Shown here piece by piece: positions 1 through 5,290 of a DNA stretch of 5,503 bases. Under the pieces are notes generated by a model. It had not been told where the DNA came from, searched no databases, and saw nothing but the letters and a program-made list of their open reading frames with translations. This DNA is from Spirochaetaceae bacterium (GTDB lineage Bacteria; Spirochaetota; Spirochaetia; Treponematales; Breznakiellaceae): NCBI GenBank assembly GCA_031265635.1, contig JAISCK010000242.1:1-5503 (forward strand), written 5' to 3'. A program made the translations under genes and the position numbers. How positions within the stretch are numbered: position 1 is the stretch's first letter; each line of letters begins with the position of its first letter.

Positions 1-107
1 AGAGGCCACAGGAGGCGGAACAGGGACCTGTTGTTCCACTGCCCCGCCGATGCCGCGGAAGCTGACAAGGATACCTTCTTGTTTTTAGCATAACTCTTCG
101 CCCTCAT
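1..107 (-). CDS. possible N-terminus of a leftward gene, cut by the window edge
   Basis: Reading leftward, an ATG at 107-105 opens a frame that stays open to the window edge (35 complete codons). It begins MRAKSYAKNKK, then a Ser/Ala stretch and RSLFRLLWPL. An in-frame TAA lies upstream (complement of 141-143) with no other ATG between, so this would be the start. Third codon positions are mostly G/C, like the real genes here. However, the plus-strand frame starting at base 1 (stop TAA 91-93) shares the same wobble positions, so this bias cannot tell the two apart. I see no good ribosome binding site before the ATG. I recognise no family. If real, the gene is divergent from the aldo/keto reductase, with 86 bp between. 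The alternative is that 1-93 is the tail of a rightward gene ending RDLLFHC...FLFLA. Confidence 0.33.
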   Translation of the reverse strand, partial: MRAKSYAKNKKVSLSASAASAGQWNNRSLFRLLWP

Positions 108-159
108 CGCCGCAAGACCCCGCTCTTCCGCCCGTCCGGCTTATCGCACAAGCCACGTG

Positions 160-188
160 TTGCCTCAGGCTCTGCGATGGCGTATACT
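160..188 (+). promoter_or_regulatory. sigma-70-type promoter of the aldo/keto reductase gene
   Basis: TTGCCT (160-165) and TATACT (183-188) are separated by exactly 17 bases. Each matches the consensus at four or five of six positions. The start codon at 194 begins 6 bases after the -10 box, where transcription itself should start. A CACGTG palindrome (154-159) abuts the -35 box, and a 5 bp hairpin GGCTT/AAGCC (138-142/150-154) lies just upstream. Either could be an operator, but nothing else supports that. Confidence 0.65.
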
Positions 189-193
189 AAGCC

Positions 194-1375
194 ATGCGCT
201 ACAGACAAGATAAAAAATCGGGAAACGCCCTGTCTGTCCTGGGCTTGGGCTGCATGCGGCTTCCTTCCGACATCAAAAAGAGCGAAGCGCTGATACGCGC
301 GGCCTGTGAGGGCGGCATTAATTATTTTGACACCGCCTACATCTACGGCAGGAGCGAGGAAGTCCTCGGCGCGGTTCTGGAAAAATTCTCCCTGAGGGAC
401 AAGGTTTTTATCGCCACCAAGCTGCCCCTGGTACTCTGCAAGGCGCCCGGTGATTTTGACCGTTTTTTTGACAAGGAACTTGAGCGGCTTAGGACAGGCT
501 ATATTGATTACTACCTCATGCACATGATAACCGACCTGGGGCTCTGGGAAAAATTTTGTTCCTGGGGCATAGAAGCGTGGATTCAAAAAAAGAAGAACGA
601 GGGGAAAATACACAGCATAGGTTTTTCCTTTCACGGGACCAGGGAAGAATTCATCAAGGTCCTTGACGCCTATCCCTGGGATTTTTGCCAGATTCAATAT
701 AATTATTATGATGAAAATTATCAGGCCGGTGTTACGGGGCTTAAAAGGGCCGCGGAAAAAGGCATACCGGTGATCATCATGGAACCCCTGCTGGGCGGAA
801 AGCTCAGTTCCGGCCTTCCCAAAGAAGGAGCGGCGCTGTTCGGGGAACTCCACGCCGGCTGGTCCCCTTCGCGGTGGGGGCTCTCCTGGCTCTGGAACCA
901 GGAAGAAGTAACGGTGGTCCTCTCCGGGATGAACGACATGGCGCAGCTTTCAGAAAACCTCCTCACAGCCGGATCGGTTTCTGCCGGCTGCCTCAACAGC
1001 GCCGAACAGGAGGTTTTTTCCAGGGTCAGGGAGGTCTTTGCCGCGTCGTACAGGATACGCTGTACCGCCTGTTCCTACTGCATGCCCTGCCCGTCGCATG
1101 TGAATATACCCGGCTGTTTCGCCGCCTATAACGCCTCATACGCAATAGGTTATATCACCGGACTCAAGACCTATATAATGAACGCCGGCATAACTTCTGA
1201 CGCGATGAGCGGCCCTTCCCTCTGCGTTGCCTGCGGCGCCTGCGAGCGGCACTGCCCCCAGAAAATTCCGGTCATTGAATCCCTTAAAGCGGCGCGCCGC
1301 CGCCTTGAACCTTTCTGGTTCCGCCTTGGCGTTACCCTTGTCCGCGCTTTCCTGGGGAAGAGGGCAGGGGATTAG
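194..1375 (+). CDS. aldo/keto reductase with C-terminal 4Fe-4S ferredoxin domain
   Basis: A cytoplasmic oxidoreductase of 393 residues with no signal peptide. Residues 1 to about 275 form the aldo/keto reductase TIM barrel. The catalytic tetrad is visible as D46 and Y51 (FDTAYIYG), K76 (ATKLP) and H110 (YYLMH). A nicotinamide-cofactor segment, LSGMNDMAQLSEN, runs from about 243 to 255. Residues 286-360 add two cysteine clusters: C290, C293, C296, C299 (CTACSYCMPCP) and C344, C347, C350, C354 (CVACGACERHCP). They probably hold two 4Fe-4S centres. This two-part layout is that of the COG1453-type reductases common in anaerobes, whose substrates are mostly unknown. The iron-sulfur tail suggests electron exchange with ferredoxin or another carrier as well as NAD(P)H (inference). 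The start is fixed by an in-frame TAA at 188-190, two codons before the ATG. No Shine-Dalgarno precedes it, so translation is probably leaderless. The stop TAG overlaps the convergent efp stop by 4 bp. Confidence 0.95.
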   Translation: MRYRQDKKSGNALSVLGLGCMRLPSDIKKSEALIRAACEGGINYFDTAYIYGRSEEVLGAVLEKFSLRDKVFIATKLPLVLCKAPGDFDRFFDKELERLRTGYIDYYLMHMITDLGLWEKFCSWGIEAWIQKKKNEGKIHSIGFSFHGTREEFIKVLDAYPWDFCQIQYNYYDENYQAGVTGLKRAAEKGIPVIIMEPLLGGKLSSGLPKEGAALFGELHAGWSPSRWGLSWLWNQEEVTVVLSGMNDMAQLSENLLTAGSVSAGCLNSAEQEVFSRVREVFAASYRIRCTACSYCMPCPSHVNIPGCFAAYNASYAIGYITGLKTYIMNAGITSDAMSGPSLCVACGACERHCPQKIPVIESLKAARRRLEPFWFRLGVTLVRAFLGKRAGD

Positions 1376-1941
1376 CTGTTGACCCGCTCGACGTATTCGT
1401 TGGTTTCGGTGTTGACCAGTACTTTTTCGCCCTGTTTGATAAAGAGGGGAACCCGGACGGTAAGACCCGTTTCGGTGGTTATGGGTTTGGTTGCGCCTGA
1501 CACGGTGTCGCCCTTGATGTAATTTTCGGATTCGGCTACGGTAAAAACCACCTTGTAGGGAATCTTGACATCAATGACTTTTCCTTCCCAGATGGTGAGT
1601 TCGTAATTTTCACCGTCCTTGAGGTAGTATTTTTTATCTTCCATATCGGCAATGGGCACTTCATGCTGGTCATAGGTTTCGTTATCCATAAAGTGGTAAT
1701 TGTCCTGGTCGGCGTACTGGTACTGGCAGGTATGGACATCCACTTGGGCGTCTTCGACCTCCTGCTGGGTAGGGATGGTCATGGTCAGCACCGAACCGTC
1801 CTTGATGCTCTTCATCTTAACCCTGGCTATGGCAGTCCCCTTGCCCGGATTGTGAAATTCCCGCTCCACCACAAGATAGGGTTGGCCCTTCTGAAGCAGG
1901 CAGCTTCCTTTGACTATATCTCCGCCTCGAATCATGAACAT
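1372..1941 (-). CDS. efp: elongation factor P
   Basis: EF-P binds ribosomes stalled on consecutive prolines, between the P and E sites, and speeds peptide bond formation. The protein is 189 residues, the usual length (185-190), and should fold as three beta-barrel domains of about 60 residues each. The domain I loop NPGKGTA (31-37) carries K34, the residue that is beta-lysylated or otherwise modified in other bacteria (K32 if translation starts at the second ATG). The C-terminal signature runs from K152 to G171, with TETGLTVRVPLF at its centre. The protein ends in ETNEYVERVNS, which closely resembles treponemal EF-P as I remember it. No gene for a modifying enzyme (EpmA, EpmB, EarP, YmfI) is in the window. 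The gene is divergent from the threonine aldolase gene and convergent with the reductase gene, with no room for an ordinary terminator on that side. Its promoter and ribosome binding site are listed separately. Confidence 0.97.
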   Translation of the reverse strand: MFMIRGGDIVKGSCLLQKGQPYLVVEREFHNPGKGTAIARVKMKSIKDGSVLTMTIPTQQEVEDAQVDVHTCQYQYADQDNYHFMDNETYDQHEVPIADMEDKKYYLKDGENYELTIWEGKVIDVKIPYKVVFTVAESENYIKGDTVSGATKPITTETGLTVRVPLFIKQGEKVLVNTETNEYVERVNS

Positions 1942-1945
1942 TAAA

Positions 1946-1950
1946 CTCCT
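1946..1950 (-). promoter_or_regulatory. efp ribosome binding site, two possible start codons
   Basis: AGGAG lies 4 bases before the ATG at 1941 and 10 bases before a second in-frame ATG at 1935. The first is close and the second slightly far, so either could be used. The second gives the N-terminus MIRGGDI, which fits my memory of treponemal EF-P better. The difference is two residues (Met-Phe). Confidence 0.7.
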
Positions 1951-1968
1951 TGTAAGACTGGTGTTGCC

Positions 1969-1997
1969 AGTATACAGGGAAAGCGCTTAATGGTATA
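1969..1997 (-). promoter_or_regulatory. efp promoter (divergent, overlaps the aldolase promoter)
   Basis: On the minus strand the -10 box TATACT is at 1974-1969, preceded directly by TG. With a 17-base spacer the -35 position (1997-1992) reads TATACC, a poor match to TTGACA. Transcription would start near 1962 and give a leader of about 20 bases that contains AGGAG. The -35 position overlaps the -10 box of the opposite gene. Confidence 0.5.
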
Positions 1998-1999
1998 GT
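1971..1999 (+). promoter_or_regulatory. threonine aldolase promoter (divergent, overlaps the efp promoter)
   Basis: The -10 box TATAGT is at 1994-1999. Seventeen bases upstream, 1971-1976 reads TATACA, four of six bases of TTGACA. This overlaps the efp -10 box on the other strand by 4 bp. Transcription would start near 2006, leaving about 15 bases of leader that include GGGGAG (2011-2016). A better-looking TTGCCA at 1964-1969 is 24 bases from the -10 box, too far for ordinary use. Confidence 0.45.
1981..1988. promoter_or_regulatory. AAGCGCTT palindrome between divergent promoters
   Basis: A perfect 8 bp palindrome is centred at 1984.5, almost exactly midway between the two -10 boxes (1969-1974 and 1994-1999). 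It lies in the spacer of both promoters, so a protein bound there could affect both. It resembles the core of a catabolite-response element, but the flanks do not fit that consensus. It may simply be chance. Confidence 0.25.
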
Positions 2000-2020
2000 C
2001 CCGTTATATAGGGGAGAATC

Positions 2021-3058
2021 ATGGGAGTTATTGATTTACGCAGTGATACAGTTACCCAGCCTACGGACGAAATGCGGGCCGCCATGGCGGGGGCCGAGCT
2101 GGGCGATGATGTATACGGCGACGATCCTACGGTAAACCGCCTTGAAGCGCTGGCCGCGAAGGTCATGGGCAAGGAGGCCGCCCTGTTTGTTACGTCGGGA
2201 ACCCAGGGTAACCAGGTGAGCATCATGACCCATATTCAGCGGGGCGAAGAAATCATAGCCGGTGTCCAGAGCCATATCATTCATTATGAAGCGGGGGCAG
2301 CGGCAAGGCTGTCGGGCGCCGCCTATGCCCTGGCGGACAATCCCGATCATGTTGTCTATGCCGCCGATGTGCGCCGCCTTACCCGTCCTTCTGATATTCA
2401 TTTTCCCCGCACGGGCCTCCTCTGCCTTGAGAACGCCCTCTGCGACGGCACGGCGGTTCCCCTCAAGACCATGAGGGCCTCATCCGAGGCCGCCTGGGAG
2501 CTGGGCTTCAAGGTGCATCTTGACGGCGCCCGTATCTTTAACGCCGCCCTGACCCTGGGCGCGGACCCCAAGGAACTTGCCGCCTGCGCCGATTCGGTTA
2601 TGTTCTGCGTGTCAAAAGGACTCTGCGCGCCTGTGGGTTCCCTGGTCTGCGGAACAAGGGAATTTGTGGAACAGGCAAGGCGTAACCGCAAGGTCCTGGG
2701 CGGCGCTATGCGCCAGGCCGGCGTACTTGCCGCCGCCGGCATCATCGCCATAGAGAAAATGACAAAGCGCCTTTGGGAAGACCACGAAAACGCGCGGTAT
2801 CTGGGGGAAAAACTCGCCCGAATCCCCGGCATAAAAGTCAACGAAGAAAAAATTCACATTAACATGGTATTCTGGGAAGCCGCGGCGCCGGGCTTTGATT
2901 CGGCGGACTTTGTCTCCTTTCTCGCCAAACGGAACATCAAGGCATCGGGGGTCCCGAGAGGCGGGGGCCTTTACCGCATGGTAACACATAACGGCGTCTC
3001 CAGGGCCGCCGTTGATGCGGTCGTCGAGGCGGTGAAGGAGTACGCGGCTGGACTGTGA
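2021..3058 (+). CDS. ltaE: low-specificity L-threonine aldolase
   Basis: A cytoplasmic PLP enzyme of aspartate-aminotransferase fold type I. It splits L-threonine or L-allo-threonine into glycine and acetaldehyde, supplying glycine or degrading threonine. It is 345 residues; the E. coli enzyme has 333. It opens with the family hallmark IDLRSDTVTQPT (4-15), followed by GDDVYGDDPTVNRLE (28-42) and SGTQGN (59-64, phosphate binding). H85 and H127 (DIHFPR) match the two active-site histidines of the E. coli enzyme. D168 and R171 lie in HLDGARIFNA. K199 in SKGLCAPVGS is the lysine that binds PLP. GGAMRQAGVLAAAG and R319 in YRMVTHNGVSR complete the site. The usual ENTH motif after the second histidine is ENALCDG (137-143) here. 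The ATG is preceded by GGGGAG four bases upstream. The gene converges on pepF with 48 bp between and no clear terminator. Confidence 0.95.
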   Translation: MGVIDLRSDTVTQPTDEMRAAMAGAELGDDVYGDDPTVNRLEALAAKVMGKEAALFVTSGTQGNQVSIMTHIQRGEEIIAGVQSHIIHYEAGAAARLSGAAYALADNPDHVVYAADVRRLTRPSDIHFPRTGLLCLENALCDGTAVPLKTMRASSEAAWELGFKVHLDGARIFNAALTLGADPKELAACADSVMFCVSKGLCAPVGSLVCGTREFVEQARRNRKVLGGAMRQAGVLAAAGIIAIEKMTKRLWEDHENARYLGEKLARIPGIKVNEEKIHINMVFWEAAAPGFDSADFVSFLAKRNIKASGVPRGGGLYRMVTHNGVSRAAVDAVVEAVKEYAAGL

Positions 3059-3106
3059 GGCGGGATACCTGAGGCTGCCGGCTTTGACCCTGAGGACGAG
3101 GAACTT

Positions 3107-4945
3107 TTACTTCGCCGTTAGCAGATCCTCCAGTTCGCCAACAAGACCCGCGAAGATGCTGCAGGCGGCTTCTACAGGGGCGGGGGAGGACATGTCCACT
3201 CCCGCCGCTTTAAGGGTGTCGATGGGGAAGCGCGAGCCGCCTGATTTCAGGAAAGAAAAGTAATCATCACGCTCCGCTTTCCCGCCTGACAGAACCCGCC
3301 CGGCAAGGGCCAGGGACGCCGAAACGCCCGTGGCGTATTTGTACACATAAAAGGCCCGGTAAAAATGGGGAATACGCAGCCCCTCAAGATCGCTTTCGGG
3401 CTCCAGCGCCATGGCCGGGCCAAAATATTTTTCGAGAAGGCCCCGGTACTCCGCACGCAGCACGTCGGCGGTGAGGGGCGTTCCCCCTTCTTCAAGCTCA
3501 TGGGTCCTTTTTTCAAATTCGGCGAACATGGTCTGGCGGTACAGGGTGGCAAGAAGTTCGTCGGTATGCTTGTTGACCAGATAGAGCCTCATCTCATGGC
3601 TTTTGGCCCCGGACAGAAGATGCCTGAAAAGCAGTTCTTCGTTAAAGGTGCTGGCAACTTCGGCCTCAAAGATCGTGTAGTTATACTGCATGAAAGGATT
3701 GGATTGCGCCGAATACCAGGAGTGCATCGAGTGCCCCCCCTCGTGGGCAAGGGTAAAGACATCCCGTATGGAATTTTCTTTATAGTTCATCAGTATATAG
3801 GGATCGCCCGAATAGCTGCCCGCGGAAAAAGCCCCTGAACGTTTACCCTTGTTTTCGTAGCGGTCGGCCCAGCGGCCAAGGAGACCGGCGCGGAGGGTCC
3901 CGGTATATTCGTCCCCCAGGGGGGCGAGGGCCTGTGATACAAGGTCCACAGCCTCGGCCCAGCTTGTCTTTGGGGAAGCCAGGGGCCCTGTCAGCGGCGC
4001 GTAGACATCGTAGTGCCTGAGTTCGTCAAGGCCGAGAACCTTTTTCCGCAGTTCGTAGTAACGGTGCAGGGGGGCAAGATTGCGGCTAACCGCGTCAACA
4101 AGATTATCGTACACAGCCTCGCTCACATTGTCGGGAAAGAGGGCCGCGGCCCTGGCCGATGCAAAGCCCCGTATGCGGGCGTTAATCACATCCTGTTTGA
4201 CAGCGCCTGAGTAAAGACTTGCAAGAGTCGTCTTGTGGGCCGCGAAGACACCGTAAAACCGCCGGTATGTTTTTTCCCGGAGATTCCGGTCGGGGTTCTC
4301 CATAAAAAGGGACCAGCTTGACTGCGAAAGGGGCACAGGCCCCCTGTCCGTATCAATGACCCCAAAATCAAAATCAACATTGGTCAGGACGGAAAAAGTT
4401 TCCTGCGCCGTGCCCTCGCCCTCGGCGTGGAGGGCAAGGATGCGCTCTTCCTTTTCGCCCAGGATATGAGGCTTAAAGCGGAGCAGCTTTGTAAGGTAGA
4501 CCCGGTACGGGTCCATGCGCCGCTCCGCGAGAAAGGCTTTTATGTCGCTTTCCGGTATGGCCTGTATCTCGGGAGCCGCCCACGAAAGAGCCGACTGTAT
4601 CTTTGCCGCGGCCATCATAAAGCGCCCGGTCATACTCCGGGCGGCGCCCTCTCCCTCGTCCTCAGTCTGCCTGAGTTCCGCGTAACAGCCCAGCCGCTCC
4701 TCAAGCTGACCCAGGCCGGAAGCAAAATCAAGATACGCGGCAAGACATTCCGCCGACCTTCCCAGACTTCCCTTAAAAGCGGCAATCTTTTCCCCGGCCT
4801 TTTCATACCCGGCAAGACCCCTGTCCCACGCCGCGTCGCCCGCGAACAACTTTGAAAGGTCCCAGGTATCTTCGCTTCGCACCTCGCTCCGCCGGGGAAT
4901 CGCCGCGCCCCCCTGTCCCGCCTCGTCACATCCGTAAAAACCCAT
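3107..4945 (-). CDS. pepF: oligoendopeptidase F, M3B zinc metallopeptidase
   Basis: A cytosolic zinc peptidase that cuts short peptides (typically about 7-17 residues), recycling peptides from uptake or protein turnover. At 612 residues it is full length for the family. The N-terminus has the usual lead-in IPRRSEVRSEDTWDLSKLF (16-34), followed by the helical PepF N-terminal domain to about residue 200. The M3 catalytic domain follows. GAFSAGSYSGDPYILMNY (371-388) precedes the zinc motif HEGGH (H401, E402, H405). The third zinc ligand is most likely E427 in IFEAEVAST. The C-terminal signature PHFYRAFYVYKYATGVSAS (526-544) forms part of the substrate site. There is no signal peptide or membrane segment. 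The ATG is supported by AGGAG six bases upstream (complement of 4952-4956). I see no frameshift or lost catalytic residue. The gene stands alone, convergent with ltaE. Confidence 0.97.
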   Translation of the reverse strand: MGFYGCDEAGQGGAAIPRRSEVRSEDTWDLSKLFAGDAAWDRGLAGYEKAGEKIAAFKGSLGRSAECLAAYLDFASGLGQLEERLGCYAELRQTEDEGEGAARSMTGRFMMAAAKIQSALSWAAPEIQAIPESDIKAFLAERRMDPYRVYLTKLLRFKPHILGEKEERILALHAEGEGTAQETFSVLTNVDFDFGVIDTDRGPVPLSQSSWSLFMENPDRNLREKTYRRFYGVFAAHKTTLASLYSGAVKQDVINARIRGFASARAAALFPDNVSEAVYDNLVDAVSRNLAPLHRYYELRKKVLGLDELRHYDVYAPLTGPLASPKTSWAEAVDLVSQALAPLGDEYTGTLRAGLLGRWADRYENKGKRSGAFSAGSYSGDPYILMNYKENSIRDVFTLAHEGGHSMHSWYSAQSNPFMQYNYTIFEAEVASTFNEELLFRHLLSGAKSHEMRLYLVNKHTDELLATLYRQTMFAEFEKRTHELEEGGTPLTADVLRAEYRGLLEKYFGPAMALEPESDLEGLRIPHFYRAFYVYKYATGVSASLALAGRVLSGGKAERDDYFSFLKSGGSRFPIDTLKAAGVDMSSPAPVEAACSIFAGLVGELEDLLTAK

Positions 4946-4967
4946 AACGCACTCCTCTTAAAACCCG

Positions 4968-4973
4968 AGTATA
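4968..4973 (-). promoter_or_regulatory. pepF -10 box
   Basis: TATACT on the minus strand, preceded directly by TG as at efp. Transcription would start near 4961, leaving a leader of about 16 bases that contains AGGAG. No convincing -35 box lies 16-18 bases upstream. A second TATACT on the same strand at 5030-5025 also lacks a -35 box. Confidence 0.45.
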
Positions 4974-5040
4974 CACGGAACAGAAAAGAAAGTCCTCTCC
5001 CGCAAAGCCAGGGGATTTCACCTAAGTATAAGAATAAGGA

Positions 5041-5099
5041 AGGGGGGCGCATTTCCTTACTGCTGACTGCAAACAGCAGCATCGTCGTCGCGCCCCCCT
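5041..5099. repeat. GC-rich nested inverted repeat
   Basis: AGGGGGGCGC (5041-5050) pairs perfectly with GCGCCCCCCT (5090-5099). Inside lies a second hairpin, CTGCTG (5060-5065) with CAGCAG (5074-5079) and an 8-base loop. Between the two stems are 9 bases on the left and 10 on the right, the latter including three TCG-type repeats. No T run follows on either strand, so it is not a typical intrinsic terminator. It could be a folded RNA domain or the end of a small mobile repeat. Confidence 0.6.
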
Positions 5100-5125
5100 C
5101 CGCTCCAGCCTTGCCGCATTAGGTG

Positions 5126-5179
5126 TGGAGTTTTGCTTCGCAAAACTCCAAAAGCATTGTCGCGTCAGCGGCAATGCTT
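5126..5179. repeat. two tandem hairpins, REP-like
   Basis: The first hairpin pairs TGGAGTTTTGC (5126-5136) with GCAAAACTCCA (5140-5150), an 11 bp perfect stem around TTC. One base later the second pairs AAGCATTGTCGC (5152-5163) with GCGGCAATGCTT (5168-5179), a 12 bp stem with one G-T pair around GTCA. Two stems this long, side by side, are very unlikely by chance. Neither is followed by a T run on either strand. The arrangement recalls paired palindromic units (REP/BIME-type) found between genes, but only this copy is in the window. Confidence 0.65.
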
Positions 5180-5212
5180 ACGCTACCCCCCTGATGGGGC
5201 TAAAGAATAATA

Positions 5213-5238
5213 GGGTCCGCGAATGGACGCCAGTTTTT
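5213..5238 (+). terminator. weak intrinsic-terminator-like hairpin
   Basis: GGGTCC (5213-5218) can pair with GGAC-CC (5225-5231, with G5229 bulged) around the loop GCGAAT. A TTTTT run (5234-5238) starts two bases after the stem. The stem is short and bulged, so strength is doubtful. It lies upstream of the small gene and downstream of the hairpin cluster, so it could end a rightward transcript arising in the gap. Confidence 0.3.
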
Positions 5239-5242
5239 CCCC

Positions 5243-5271
5243 TTATCCAAACCCCAAAAAGCTGATACATT
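5243..5271 (+). promoter_or_regulatory. probable promoter of the small gene at 5291
   Basis: TACATT (5266-5271) is preceded by TG one base away (5263-5264), an extended -10 arrangement. Seventeen bases upstream is TTATCC (5243-5248), a weak -35 with three of six matches. The expected start near 5278 would give a leader of about 13 bases, just enough for the GAGGGG ribosome binding site. The short leader resembles those of the other genes here. The same TACATT occurs in the promoter that follows the gene. Confidence 0.4.
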
Positions 5272-5290
5272 TAAGACGAGGGGTAACGAA

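Larger units (their letters stand above)
4977..5277. other. structured intergenic region without a large gene
   Basis: This lies between the pepF promoter and the leader of the small gene at 5291. Positions 4977-5040 hold nothing I can name. From 5041 to 5238 the DNA is dominated by inverted repeats, listed as separate entries. A short CCCC/GGGG hairpin (5188-5191/5196-5199) lies between the second tandem hairpin and the terminator-like structure. No open frame here has a ribosome binding site or recognisable protein. The spacing of the palindromes suggests either a repeated element or a folded RNA rather than a decayed gene. Confidence 0.5.

Noticed and set aside
104..853. A 249-codon minus-strand open frame opposite the reductase
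   Set aside because: The reductase on the other strand has a complete catalytic tetrad and two cysteine clusters. The antisense frame has no recognisable motif and reflects the G/C-rich third positions.
1981..1988. Catabolite-response (CcpA) site
   Set aside because: The AAGCGCTT core fits, but flanking bases miss the consensus at about three positions and CcpA is not expected in a spirochaete.
2429..2449. Loss of an active-site histidine in threonine aldolase
   Set aside because: The residue equivalent to E. coli H126 lies in DIHF, not in ENTH, and it is present as H127. Only the nearby ENTH motif differs.
3059..3106. Possible bidirectional terminator between ltaE and pepF
   Set aside because: Two copies of CCTGAGG (3068-3074 and 3089-3095) can pair with a central mismatch, but no T run follows on either strand.
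4427..4855. A 142-codon plus-strand frame inside pepF, and a 150-codon minus frame at 4630-5082 that begins in the hairpin region
   Set aside because: Both overlap the well-supported pepF frame out of register, have odd composition and show no family motif. The second starts within the loop of the inverted repeat.
5126..5150. Rho-independent terminator for pepF-side or upstream transcription
   Set aside because: The stem is strong, but what follows is AAAAGC on the plus strand and ACACC on the minus strand, so the T run is missing.
5041..5200. CRISPR array
   Set aside because: The inverted repeats are all different from one another and there is no repeat-spacer periodicity.
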